Shown piece after piece: positions 43,850-51,885 of a DNA stretch of 64,000 nt. The DNA is taken from assembly GCF_040545925.1 (NCBI RefSeq), contig NZ_JBEPMX010000009.1, positions 1 through 64,000 on the forward strand. Direction: 5' to 3'. The stretch comes from Alkalibacillus flavidus. Lineage in GTDB: Bacteria; Bacillota; Bacilli; Bacillales; Alkalibacillaceae. The translations under genes were made by a program, and so were the position numbers. Each line of letters opens with the position of its first letter. Positions within the stretch are counted from its first letter, which is position 1. The notes under the pieces are model-generated. The model did not search any database, was not told the origin of the DNA, and was given only the letters and a program-made list of their open reading frames with translations.

Positions 43850-44179
43850 CTAAAATTGGTGAAAGGCTTCGACTGGTAATACAAAGACCGTCGCGCCACC
43901 TACTTCGACTTTAACAGGCTTCGGAATATACGAATCCGCATTACCACCCATTGGCGAGATCGGTGCTACCATTTGCTCACGATGGCTACAACTATTTTCA
44001 ATGATTTCTAATGCATGATCGACATAATCATCATTGCAACCAATCATTAATGTCGTATTTCCCTCTTTTAAGAAACCACCGCTAGATGATAATTTCGTTG
44101 ACTGATAATCTTCATCCGCCAACGCATCCGCTAATCGGTTCGCATCTTTATCTTGTACAATCGCAAGGATTAGTTTCAT
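43850..44179 (-). CDS. darA: DarA (YaaQ), cyclic-di-AMP-binding PII-like protein
   Basis: A trimeric PII-like receptor for c-di-AMP, whose downstream partner is not firmly known. The 109-residue protein has the YaaQ features: LILAIVQDKDANRLADAL, the STKLSSSGGFLKEGNTT loop that contacts the nucleotide, and C-terminal GGATVFVLPVE. Start ATG 44179 follows GAGGAGG. Confidence 0.95.
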   Translation of the reverse strand: MKLILAIVQDKDANRLADALADEDYQSTKLSSSGGFLKEGNTTLMIGCNDDYVDHALEIIENSCSHREQMVAPISPMGGNADSYIPKPVKVEVGGATVFVLPVEAFHQF

Positions 44180-44217
44180 CCTTTTCCTCCTCTTAAACGT
44201 CGGTATACTTATTACTT

Positions 44218-44226
44218 ATTATAACA
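44218..44226 (-). promoter_or_regulatory. Candidate extended -10 promoter of darA-yaaR-holB
   Basis: TGTTATAAT on the minus strand, about 40 bases before the darA start in the 88-base gap after tmk. The -35 is not obvious. Confidence 0.45.
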
Positions 44227-44267
44227 AGTTTTCTGACGATTTAGCACATAATATGCATGATTTTTTT

Positions 44268-44903
44268 TTATAATTGTTCGCTTAAGTATTGATTAATCGT
44301 TGCCTCACACGCTTTTTCAACCTCTTCCAGTGATTGGTGTGCATCGATGCTTTGGATGCGGTCGTTAAAACGAACTTTCAAGATATCATAGGCTTCTTTC
44401 ACTTTGTTATGAAAATCAATTTTTTCTAAATCAAGGCGGTTTTTCTCCCGCTTGTCGTTATCTTGAATTCGGTCAAGCCCGACTTGTGGATCTAAATCGA
44501 ATAATATCGTTAAATCAGGCATGCAATCTTCAATCGCAAAATGATTAATATCATAAACGTCATCGATCCCTAAACCACGCGCATGACCTTGATACGCTAA
44601 ACTACTATCTACGAAGCGATCACATAGCACAATCGTCCCCGCTTCTAAAGCTGGCATGACTTTCTCCACTAAATGTTGACGTCTTGCCGCAGCATAGAGG
44701 AGAGCTTCTGTCCGCGCATCCATCGCCGTATGCGTCGGGTCTAAAATCACTTGGCGAATTTTCTCCGCAATATCTATACCGCCTGGTTCGCGCGTCATCA
44801 TCACGTCGTACCCTGTTTCTTCAAGTTTAGATGCGATGTGTTGAATAACAGTTGATTTTCCTGCCCCTTCAACACCTTCAAATGTTATAAATAATCCGCT
44901 CAC
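44268..44903 (-). CDS. tmk: Thymidylate kinase
   Basis: Phosphorylates dTMP to dTDP. The 211-residue protein has the P-loop FEGVEGAGKST (about residues 6-16), the DRFVDSSLAYQG motif and a TREPGG segment. The start is GTG 44903 after AAGGAAGAG, giving MSGLFITFEG; a frame open 39 codons further upstream runs into yaaO and is not used. It follows yaaO by 13 bases. Confidence 0.95.
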   Translation of the reverse strand: MSGLFITFEGVEGAGKSTVIQHIASKLEETGYDVMMTREPGGIDIAEKIRQVILDPTHTAMDARTEALLYAAARRQHLVEKVMPALEAGTIVLCDRFVDSSLAYQGHARGLGIDDVYDINHFAIEDCMPDLTILFDLDPQVGLDRIQDNDKREKNRLDLEKIDFHNKVKEAYDILKVRFNDRIQSIDAHQSLEEVEKACEATINQYLSEQL

Positions 44904-44916
44904 ACAATCTCTTCCT

Positions 44917-46350
44917 TTACTTAATCGAATAAACCTCAACACCGTGTTCGATTTTTTCCGCTGTCGTTTGGATATGAATACCAGCTGACATCGCTTGTTG
45001 AATCGTTGTGACCGCTTCACTCGTTATCGGCTCACCATCTAATATAATCGGTATACCAGGTGGGTAAGGCGTAAACGATTGAGCGGCAACACGACCGACA
45101 GCGTCTTGCCACGAAACACGTTCAGTTGAAACTTGACTCAACTCTCGGTAAGAATAAGGTAAATCTATTAAAGGTTCATTCATCGTTAGTTTTATATCTA
45201 TTTTACCATGCTTTGACTCAAATGGAATGGTATTTAAACAATCCTTCACCACTTGAATCCGCTTAAACATCTCGTCATCACGCATCATTAACCCATGAAT
45301 AAATAACAGCTGATGCTGATCTACTAATTCGACGTCAATGCCATGATGATGTAACCACTGTAACACATCATACAGATTAGCGTCTTGAGACGTTATAACG
45401 GTTTTAAGCGGGTCATCCACCCCTTGTCTGACGGTCATGACATCAAAATCCGTCCATTGATTAATCGTTCGGTTAAAATCAGCAATATGCTTTAAGGTTC
45501 GATCAAGATTAGCTTTCGTCATATTCGCAACCGTATGACGCGCTAAATCAAGACTAAACATAATTAAATACGACGGACTACTCGATTGGAACATTTGCAA
45601 GTAAAAACGTAATGACGCTTCATTCACTCGAGACGACTGAAGATGCAACCACGACCCCATTGTTAATGCGGGCAATGTTTTATGTGCCGATTGAACGACG
45701 ACATCAGCACCGCAATCCACTGCTGAAGGCGGAAAGTGATCACTTATTTTAAAATGAGCCCCGTGCGCTTCATCGACTAACACAGCTGCACCATACCGGT
45801 GTGCTATTGATACAACGTCAGGTAAATTATAAGTAGCGCCAAAATAATCTGGGTATGTTAAAACGACGGCTTTAATAGATGGCTCATGCACAAACGCTTG
45901 TTCAACCGTTTGAGGTGATATACGGCTATACCGTTGCGTTTGTTCATCATAGTCAGGTGCGATAAACACAGGCTTCACGCCAGCTAACTGCAATCCGTGC
46001 ATAATTGATTTATGACTGTTTCGCTGGACTAACACACGATCGCCCGCTTCACACGCCGCCAAAATCATCGCCAAATTCCCTGCCGTTGAGCCATTAACGA
46101 GAAAATATGTACGGTCAACATCATAGAAGTCTGCTGCTAATGATTCCGCTTCTGCAATCGCTTCACTCGGTTCATGCAAGTCATCCAAACCCGGTAATTC
46201 CGTCACATCATAAGCCCATAACGACTGAAACGAAGCAAATGCCTCGGGCAACAATTGACCATTTTTATGACCCGGCACATGAAACGAATAAGGCGATGAC
46301 TCAATATGGCGTTGTAATGCGTCAACTAAAGGCTTTTGCGTTTGATCCAA
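44917..46350 (-). CDS. yaaO: Orn/Lys/Arg decarboxylase family protein YaaO
   Basis: PLP-dependent fold-type I decarboxylase of the group that acts on lysine, ornithine or arginine; substrate not determined. The 477-residue protein has SFHVPGHKNG at the N-terminus, the PLP-binding VLVDEAHGAHF and the Schiff-base lysine in VQSAHKTLPALT. The start is taken as TTG 46350, five bases after AGGTGG; the GTG at 46359 is an alternative. It is upstream of tmk as in B. subtilis, but xpaC and yaaN are missing beyond it. Confidence 0.9.
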   Translation of the reverse strand: MDQTQKPLVDALQRHIESSPYSFHVPGHKNGQLLPEAFASFQSLWAYDVTELPGLDDLHEPSEAIAEAESLAADFYDVDRTYFLVNGSTAGNLAMILAACEAGDRVLVQRNSHKSIMHGLQLAGVKPVFIAPDYDEQTQRYSRISPQTVEQAFVHEPSIKAVVLTYPDYFGATYNLPDVVSIAHRYGAAVLVDEAHGAHFKISDHFPPSAVDCGADVVVQSAHKTLPALTMGSWLHLQSSRVNEASLRFYLQMFQSSSPSYLIMFSLDLARHTVANMTKANLDRTLKHIADFNRTINQWTDFDVMTVRQGVDDPLKTVITSQDANLYDVLQWLHHHGIDVELVDQHQLLFIHGLMMRDDEMFKRIQVVKDCLNTIPFESKHGKIDIKLTMNEPLIDLPYSYRELSQVSTERVSWQDAVGRVAAQSFTPYPPGIPIILDGEPITSEAVTTIQQAMSAGIHIQTTAEKIEHGVEVYSIK

Positions 46351-46440
46351 AGAAACCACCTATCCTTAACTTTTAATACATCTAGTTTACACGAAAAAAG
46401 TCCCAAAACACACAGCATGAAACGGTGAGCATGATATTCA

Positions 46441-46449
46441 TGTTATAAT
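46441..46449 (+). promoter_or_regulatory. Candidate extended -10 promoter of murB
   Basis: TGTTATAAT on the plus strand (-10 at 46444-46449), about 90 bases before murB; the -35 is poor. Confidence 0.45.
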
Positions 46450-46537
46450 AATAAAATACTTATACTAGAGACGTCACGATGACGATCCATGTCTCATACA
46501 AATCATAGAGATTATATATAACGAGGTGAACCGTATC

Positions 46538-47461
46538 ATGTCGAATTCTCAAACAATCGAAAAGCAATTACGTGATATTTTAGACGATGATCATATATTA
46601 ATCAACGAACCTTTAAACAACCATACGTACACCAAGCTCGGCGGTGAAGCGGATTTCTTTGTCACACCAAGTAGTTACGAAGCCGTTCAACAAGTCGTCC
46701 AATTAGCCAACCGAGAAGATGTTCCATTCACGTTACTCGGCAATGGATCCAATTTAATTGTGAAAGACGGCGGCATTCGTGGCATCGTATTAAGCTTAAA
46801 AGCATTAACAGACATTAAAGTAGACGGTAACGAAATGATTGTCCAAAGCGGGGCACGTATTATCGACGCATCTTACCGCGCACTAGACGAATCGTTAACA
46901 GGACTCGAATTCGCTTGTGGTATTCCAGGGACAGTTGGAGGCGCCCTATTCATGAATGCGGGTGCCTATGGTGGTGAGATTAAAGACGTCTTGAAAGAGG
47001 CAGTTGTCGTCGATCGTGACGGACAATTGCTAACACTTCCAGCCGACGCCTTTGACTTACAATACCGCCACAGCAATATCCCAGAAAAAGGCTACATCGT
47101 CCTCGAAGCGCTTTTCGCCTTAAAACCGGGCCAATACGATGATGTTAAAGCGGTGATGGATGATTTAACGCATAAGCGTGAATCTAAACAGCCACTTGAA
47201 TACCCGTCATGTGGCAGTGTGTTCAAACGACCTCCCGGCTATTTCGCTGGCAAGCTCATTCAAGATAGCGGCTTACAAGGTAAAGGCGTAGGAGGAGCAG
47301 AAGTATCGACCAAACATGCCGGCTTCATCGTGAACAAAAACAACGCTACTGCGACCGATTACATTCGCTCGATTGAAATGGTCCAACAATCTGTTAAAGA
47401 ACAATTCGGCGTCGATTTAGAACGTGAAGTTCGGATTATCGGCGAAGATCCGACGTCATAA
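46538..47461 (+). CDS. murB: UDP-N-acetylenolpyruvoylglucosamine reductase
   Basis: FAD/NADPH enzyme making UDP-MurNAc in peptidoglycan synthesis. The 307-residue protein has the FAD-binding LLGNGSNLIVKDGGIRG, the GIPGTVGGALFMNAGAYGGE block and the catalytic region YPSCGSVFKRPPG with a conserved Ser; it looks like a type II MurB. Start is ATG 46538, nine bases after GAGGTG; the GTG four codons earlier is part of that site. In B. subtilis murB is far away in the spoVE-murG-murB cluster. Here it is alone, on the plus strand, between csfB and yaaO. Confidence 0.95.
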   Translation: MSNSQTIEKQLRDILDDDHILINEPLNNHTYTKLGGEADFFVTPSSYEAVQQVVQLANREDVPFTLLGNGSNLIVKDGGIRGIVLSLKALTDIKVDGNEMIVQSGARIIDASYRALDESLTGLEFACGIPGTVGGALFMNAGAYGGEIKDVLKEAVVVDRDGQLLTLPADAFDLQYRHSNIPEKGYIVLEALFALKPGQYDDVKAVMDDLTHKRESKQPLEYPSCGSVFKRPPGYFAGKLIQDSGLQGKGVGGAEVSTKHAGFIVNKNNATATDYIRSIEMVQQSVKEQFGVDLEREVRIIGEDPTS

Positions 47462-47487
47462 CCATTCAAACAATATAACATCGCACG

Positions 47488-47524
47488 ACAAAAAAGACGC
47501 AGTGAGTTCTCTCATTGCGTCTTT
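47488..47524 (+). terminator. Bidirectional terminator between murB and csfB
   Basis: GACGCAGTGAG/CTCATTGCGTC stem with TTTC after it on plus and TTTTTT after it on minus, between two convergent genes. Confidence 0.85.
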
Positions 47525-47534
47525 CATCATTCTA

Positions 47535-47720
47535 TTACATTTGCTTCATTAACGGACGACATTTCATTCGCTCTACCAATTGTTGATAGAGCTCATCATC
47601 TGGTGATGTTTGGACAATCGTTCGTTCACAAGACTTGCAAATAAACGTCATTAAGACATAGATTCCTTCTGCTTGCCACTCGTCACACACTTGGCAGTGA
47701 TGTAGTGATTGTTGATTCAT
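47535..47720 (-). CDS. csfB: Anti-sigma-G factor CsfB (Gin)
   Basis: Small zinc protein that blocks premature sigma-G (and sigma-E) activity in sporulation. The 61-residue product has two C-X2-C motifs (CQVC and CKSC) around 18 residues apart and the segment FICKSCERTIV. Start ATG 47720 lies five bases after AGGTGG; an in-frame GTG five codons upstream is not needed. A sigma-F/sigma-G type promoter lies just upstream. Confidence 0.9.
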   Translation of the reverse strand: MNQQSLHHCQVCDEWQAEGIYVLMTFICKSCERTIVQTSPDDELYQQLVERMKCRPLMKQM

Positions 47721-47739
47721 CGGCTCCACCTCCACTACC

Positions 47740-47770
47740 TAGCATGCACAACTTAATAGATTACTATACA
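47740..47770 (-). promoter_or_regulatory. Sigma-F/sigma-G promoter of csfB
   Basis: On the minus strand TGTATA (47765-47770), 18 bases, CATGCTA (47740-47746). The -10 fits CATNNTA exactly. B. subtilis csfB is transcribed by sigma-F. Confidence 0.6.
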
Positions 47771-47787
47771 TGGATCTATGAATTTTT

Positions 47788-48051
47788 TTATAAAATCAAC
47801 ACATGAATCGCCACGAGTGATCCGACGCCCATTATGCCTAAAAAGCCAGCAACGACTGATGTAAATAAATTAATCGGAATATGTAAGCCAAACATCGAGC
47901 CAAACACATTCGCGATAAAAATAAATAACGCCCCAATCACGATTTTAAACACACCTGTCGACACCCATTGCATCAGTTTTACAGGTAACCCAAACGACAA
48001 TAAAAGAACCAACAACGCTAAAAATGCTAATGCCACCACAACCGGATCCAT
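47788..48051 (-). CDS. bofA: Pro-sigma-K processing inhibitor BofA
   Basis: Membrane protein that holds the SpoIVFB protease inactive until the forespore signal arrives. The 87-residue protein is almost entirely hydrophobic with two or three membrane segments and the conserved GALFIFIANVFGSMFGLHIPINLFTS stretch (split by the family between helices 1 and 2). Start ATG 48051 follows AAAGGAG. The rrn operon and yaaL next to it in B. subtilis are absent. Confidence 0.93.
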   Translation of the reverse strand: MDPVVVALAFLALLVLLLSFGLPVKLMQWVSTGVFKIVIGALFIFIANVFGSMFGLHIPINLFTSVVAGFLGIMGVGSLVAIHVLIL

Positions 48052-48118
48052 ACCAGAACTCCTTTCGCTTGTCCTAGTATCAATTTATGTAGGCATTAGC
48101 ATATTTAGAACTCATGGC

Positions 48119-48715
48119 TTATAAATCACGACGACCTTCTAACGCTTTCGATAACGTCACCTCATCGGCATATTCTAAATCGCCGCCGACAGGTAAGCCA
48201 TGAGCAATTCGTGTTAACCGAATACCCGATGGCTTCACGAGGCGAGAAATATACATTGCCGTCGCTTCCCCTTCAACATTCGGGTTCGTCGCCAAAATCA
48301 ATTCCTCTACTTGCTCATCTTTCAACCGTTCAATCAATGTCGAAACATTAATATCTTCAGGTCCGATCCCTTCCATTGGTGAAATCGTGCCGTGTAAAAC
48401 ATGATACTTGCCTTGAAAATCTTTCATTTTCTCCATGGCAATCACGTCTTTCGGGTCTTGCACGACACAAATCACTGAACCATCGCGTGATGGATCACTA
48501 CAAATACTACACGGATCTTGGTCAGTAATATGGCCACACGTAGTGCAATGCGTTAATTCGCGCTTAGCATTAACGAGCGATTTCGCAAAATCTAACACGT
48601 CATCTTCTTCCATTTCTAACACAAAAAAAGCCAGGCGAGCGGCAGTTTTCGGACCAATGCCTGGCAATTTTGTGAAACTATCGATTAGTTTCGTAATCGG
48701 TTCCGGATAATACAT
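48119..48715 (-). CDS. recR: Recombination mediator RecR
   Basis: Works with RecO to load RecA during gap repair. The 198-residue protein has the helix-hairpin-helix start (FTKLPGIGPKTAARLAF), the four-cysteine zinc finger CTTCGHITDQDPCSIC and a TOPRIM domain (LATNPNVEGEATAMYIS). Start ATG 48715 follows AGGAGG at a rather long spacing of 11 bases. It follows yaaK. Confidence 0.96.
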   Translation of the reverse strand: MYYPEPITKLIDSFTKLPGIGPKTAARLAFFVLEMEEDDVLDFAKSLVNAKRELTHCTTCGHITDQDPCSICSDPSRDGSVICVVQDPKDVIAMEKMKDFQGKYHVLHGTISPMEGIGPEDINVSTLIERLKDEQVEELILATNPNVEGEATAMYISRLVKPSGIRLTRIAHGLPVGGDLEYADEVTLSKALEGRRDL

Positions 48716-48730
48716 ATGTTGGCATGCCTC

Positions 48731-49033
48731 CTAGAACATTCCTGGCATATTCATACCTTTCGTGAACTGTCCCATCTTTTCATTCGTTGTATCGTCAACT
48801 TGTTTTAATACGTCATTAGTTGCTGCGATAATTAAATCTTGTAGCATATCGACATCATCAGGGTCGACAACTTCTTCATTCATTTCCACATCAATGATTT
48901 CTTTTTTGCCGTTTGCGACGACTTTGACCATGCCACCGCCAGCTGTTGCTTCAAACGTCATTTCGTGTAACTCTTCTTGCGCTTTCATCATTTTCTTTTG
49001 CATCTTCTGCATTTGCTTCATCATGTTATTCAT
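48731..49033 (-). CDS. yaaK: YbaB/EbfC-family nucleoid-associated protein YaaK
   Basis: Small dimeric DNA-binding protein, 100 residues, with a Met/Lys/Gln-rich N-terminal helix and the conserved core AGGGMVKVVANGKKEIIDVEM. It is located between dnaX and recR in most bacteria. Start ATG 49033 follows AAGGA. The cellular role is not fully known. Confidence 0.94.
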   Translation of the reverse strand: MNNMMKQMQKMQKKMMKAQEELHEMTFEATAGGGMVKVVANGKKEIIDVEMNEEVVDPDDVDMLQDLIIAATNDVLKQVDDTTNEKMGQFTKGMNMPGMF

Positions 49034-49066
49034 AACAGTCAGTCCTTTCGTTTTTGAAAATATATA

Positions 49067-50806
49067 TTAAGAATCTTTCACTTCCACCAAGTCATCACCA
49101 AATAATTGTTGCGCTTCTGTTACGTGACTGTCGTCATCTTCTGCTTGAGCTCTATCTTGAACGTCGTCGTCTGCTGCTTCAACTGATTGATCGTCCTCAG
49201 GCGAATCCGATTGCTCTTGTTGACTTAAGAAATCTTCACGAATCGGCTGCCACTCATCTTTCGGAATCGGGATCATCGTCAGGCGTTTGCCAACGAACTC
49301 ACTTAACGCTGTTTCAATCATATCTTGGTTTTCTTCAATCAGCTTACAATGTATCTCGTATTCAAATGCTAAAATAAGTGTGTCAGGTGAAGCGGCTTTC
49401 GGCTCACTATTAGCTAGTTTAGCATGCGCAGGCGGACTTGTCTTTTTCAAACTATCCATAAACGCAGCCCAATTTTGCCGGACAGCCTGAATATCTGGTT
49501 TCGTCGCATTGGATAGTGTTCGACGGACTTTTTCATAAGGTACTTTATACTTTTTCTGTCGATTCGGTTGTTGGCGTTTTGCTGACTCTGGTTGTGGCGC
49601 TTCAGCCGTTGTAGTCACACCTTGTTCTTTTAAAGCTTTTAACTCTTTCTCAAGGGTTGCAATTTGTTGTAGCAATTCCGGTGAAGCGGTTTGACCTGAT
49701 GTCGCTGTTTCTGATTCAACCGACATATCTTGAATATTTAAGAGTGCGACTTCGACTAAGATTTTCGGGCTATTCGTCCATTTCATATCTTGTTGCGTTT
49801 GATTTAGTATTGAAATGGCTTCTTCTAACCAATGCGTCGGAAGTTGTTGTCTGACGTGATGAAACTGTTCATTCGGAATCGCGCGCACTAACGCGTCGTC
49901 CATTCCTGCTGCACTGTTGTACATTAATAAATCGCGCACGAAATTAATGAAATCAAACACGAAGCGGCTCGGATCTTTACCTTCTTGGATCATTTGATCG
50001 AGTAACGTCAGAGCTTCCTTACCGTCTTGTTGGACGAGTGACTCCATCATCGCGAGGAGTTGTTCTTGCGCAATCGACCCGGTCACCGCCAGCACATCAT
50101 CCATATGAATATGACCATCTTCGCTATAAGCAATTGCCTGATCGAGGATGCTTAACGCATCACGCATACCACCTTCTGCCGTTAATCCGACATGTACAAT
50201 TGCTTCGTCGTCATATTGAATCGCACCATCATCTAAAATCACTTTTAACCGATCGACTATCGCCTGTTGCGAAATCCGTTTAAAATCAAACCGCTGACAA
50301 CGCGAAATAATCGTTAACGGAATTTTGTGCGGTTCTGTCGTCGCTAAAATAAACATGACATGTTCAGGTGGTTCTTCAAGTGTTTTTAAAAGCGCATTGA
50401 ACGCCCCAGTCGATAACATATGCACTTCGTCAATAATATAGACTTTATACGTCACTGCACTCGGTGCGTATTTCACTTTATCGCGAATTTCACGAATGTC
50501 ATCCACGCCATTATTCGACGCTGCGTCAATCTCGATAATATCTGAAATTGAACCATCTTGAATGCCACGACAAGCATCACATTCACCGCATGGCTCTTCA
50601 ACAGGTGCCTGTTCACAGTTGATCGCTTTCGCAAAAATTTTCGCTGCACTTGTTTTCCCGGTACCGCGCGGGCCAGTGAACAAATAAGCATGCGCGACTT
50701 TGGATTGTACAATCGCATTTTGTAACGTTCGAGTAATATGAGATTGACCGACGACATCGGTGAATTGTTGCGGTCGCCAGACACGATACAATGCTTGATA
50801 AGCCAT
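49067..50806 (-). CDS. dnaX: DNA polymerase III gamma/tau subunit
   Basis: ATPase of the clamp loader. The 579-residue protein has Walker A GPRGTGKTS, zinc cysteines around CGECDACRG, the sensor LLKTLEEPPEHV and SRCQRFDF, then a variable tau region ending in an acidic tail (Glu/Asp/Ser-rich). I see no programmed frameshift slip sequence. Start ATG 50806 follows AAAGGAG. It is downstream of the SRP RNA gene as in B. subtilis. Confidence 0.96.
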   Translation of the reverse strand: MAYQALYRVWRPQQFTDVVGQSHITRTLQNAIVQSKVAHAYLFTGPRGTGKTSAAKIFAKAINCEQAPVEEPCGECDACRGIQDGSISDIIEIDAASNNGVDDIREIRDKVKYAPSAVTYKVYIIDEVHMLSTGAFNALLKTLEEPPEHVMFILATTEPHKIPLTIISRCQRFDFKRISQQAIVDRLKVILDDGAIQYDDEAIVHVGLTAEGGMRDALSILDQAIAYSEDGHIHMDDVLAVTGSIAQEQLLAMMESLVQQDGKEALTLLDQMIQEGKDPSRFVFDFINFVRDLLMYNSAAGMDDALVRAIPNEQFHHVRQQLPTHWLEEAISILNQTQQDMKWTNSPKILVEVALLNIQDMSVESETATSGQTASPELLQQIATLEKELKALKEQGVTTTAEAPQPESAKRQQPNRQKKYKVPYEKVRRTLSNATKPDIQAVRQNWAAFMDSLKKTSPPAHAKLANSEPKAASPDTLILAFEYEIHCKLIEENQDMIETALSEFVGKRLTMIPIPKDEWQPIREDFLSQQEQSDSPEDDQSVEAADDDVQDRAQAEDDDSHVTEAQQLFGDDLVEVKDS

Positions 50807-50914
50807 GGGCGTAATCTCCTTTTACGGTCTCTCATTCCATTATAACCGATTCGATTCAGACATTTCAAAACGAAACAAAATCGATTTAACAGACGTGTAG
50901 GTTTACATCTATCT

Positions 50915-50945
50915 AAAAAAACTCACCCGTCTAAACAGGTGAGTT
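50915..50945 (-). terminator. Terminator of the SRP RNA gene
   Basis: ACTCACC/GGTGAGT stem with TTTTTTT after it on the minus strand, 14 bases past the 3' end of the RNA. Confidence 0.9.
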
Positions 50946-50958
50946 GTCTTCATTATGT

Positions 50959-51234
50959 ACGCCGTGCACCCATCTTCGATAAAGTAACCCATAAGCGTTA
51001 CATCAGATTCTAGCTCGGTCCAGGTTGCCCTGCGACACACGAAAGGGGCCGCTTACTGCTGCTTCCTTCCGGACCTGACAGGGTTCACGGGTTTTCGTTG
51101 CACAGGACCCAGACGTCAACACTGATCACTGACGTCAGACCTTAAAGCTACTTTACCTCAGACGGGAATTCAGTCCCACTATAGCGGATTGTGGGTAACA
51201 GGGCACCGCTACCTCCCCACCTAGCACGGCAAGA
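50959..51234 (-). ncRNA. scr: Signal recognition particle RNA, long Bacillus type (scRNA)
   Basis: About 276 bases. On the minus strand it starts TCTTGCCGTGCTAGGTGGGG and ends near GGTGCACGGCGTA, so the termini pair (CCGTGC with GCACGG). The domain IV core GTCAGGTCCGGAAGGAAGC, the SRP54 binding site, is present. The Alu domain at the 5' end makes it the 6S-like long form found in Bacillus. Both its sequence and its place between tadA and dnaX match B. subtilis scr. Ends are estimated to a few bases. Confidence 0.95.
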
Positions 51235-51273
51235 GTTCATTTAGTTATAGCGCCTTTTAAAAGCGCACTTACT

Positions 51274-51302
51274 AGTATATTACGTTTAAACCGTTTTTGC
51301 AA
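51274..51302 (-). promoter_or_regulatory. SRP RNA promoter (sigma-A)
   Basis: TTGCAA (51297-51302), 17 bases, TATACT (51274-51279) on the minus strand, giving a precursor about 30 bases longer than the mature 5' end. A GCGC..GCGC hairpin lies in that leader; B. subtilis scRNA is trimmed by RNase III. Confidence 0.65.
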
Positions 51303-51327
51303 TAACAAAGAAATCCAATTTCGTTAC

Positions 51328-51792
51328 TTATTTTGACGATTTTTTGCGTTCTCTTAATTGACGGAAAAAATCAGTCAGTAATGCAGCGCATTCCGCTTCT
51401 TTGACACCATGTTCTACAGTAGCTTGGTGGTTGAATCGTGACTCTTCTAGCAAATTCATTAATGTCCCAGCACAACCTGCTTTCGGGTCTTTCGCACCGT
51501 AAACGACATGCGGAATGCGTGATTGAACGATCGCACCAGCGCACATCGGGCACGGCTCTAATGTAACATAAAGCGTGCAATCTTCTAGGCGCCAACTACC
51601 TATATGTCGGTTAGCTTCTTCTATCGCAATCATTTCTGCGTGTGATGTCCCTAATTGATTCGACTCACGTCTGTTATACCCTGTCGCAATCACGTCACCT
51701 TGATAGACGATGACAGCGCCGATCGGTACTTCTCCGATCGCTTCAGCTTGTTTAGCTTGTTTAATAGCTTCATCCATAAACTTATCATGCAT
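51328..51792 (-). CDS. tadA: tRNA-specific adenosine deaminase
   Basis: Converts A34 of tRNA-Arg(ACG) to inosine. The 154-residue zinc deaminase has the catalytic HAEMIAI and the PCPMCAGAIVQSR motif. The start is ATG 51792 (MHDKFMDEAIKQA), seven bases after GTGGTG; a frame open 13 codons upstream lacks a better site. It is divergent from yaaH, as in B. subtilis. Confidence 0.95.
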   Translation of the reverse strand: MHDKFMDEAIKQAKQAEAIGEVPIGAVIVYQGDVIATGYNRRESNQLGTSHAEMIAIEEANRHIGSWRLEDCTLYVTLEPCPMCAGAIVQSRIPHVVYGAKDPKAGCAGTLMNLLEESRFNHQATVEHGVKEAECAALLTDFFRQLRERKKSSK

Positions 51793-51827
51793 TGTTATCA
51801 CCACAATAATTATAACACGGGATCCAT

Positions 51828-51856
51828 GCATAATGAGCCATCAAGCCACATAAATT
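51828..51856 (+). promoter_or_regulatory. Candidate sigma-E promoter of yaaH
   Basis: GCATAAT (51828-51834), 14 bases, CATAAATT (51849-51856) resemble the sigma-E boxes (KMATATT, CATACAMT). The spacing is right and B. subtilis yaaH belongs to the sigma-E regulon. Confidence 0.5.
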
Positions 51857-51885
51857 CAAAGTGAGTAATGGAGAGGAGTGCTAAC

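Noticed and set aside
49067..50806. Programmed frameshift in dnaX
   Set aside because: No A-rich slippery heptamer followed by a stem-loop was seen, and B. subtilis dnaX also makes a single product.
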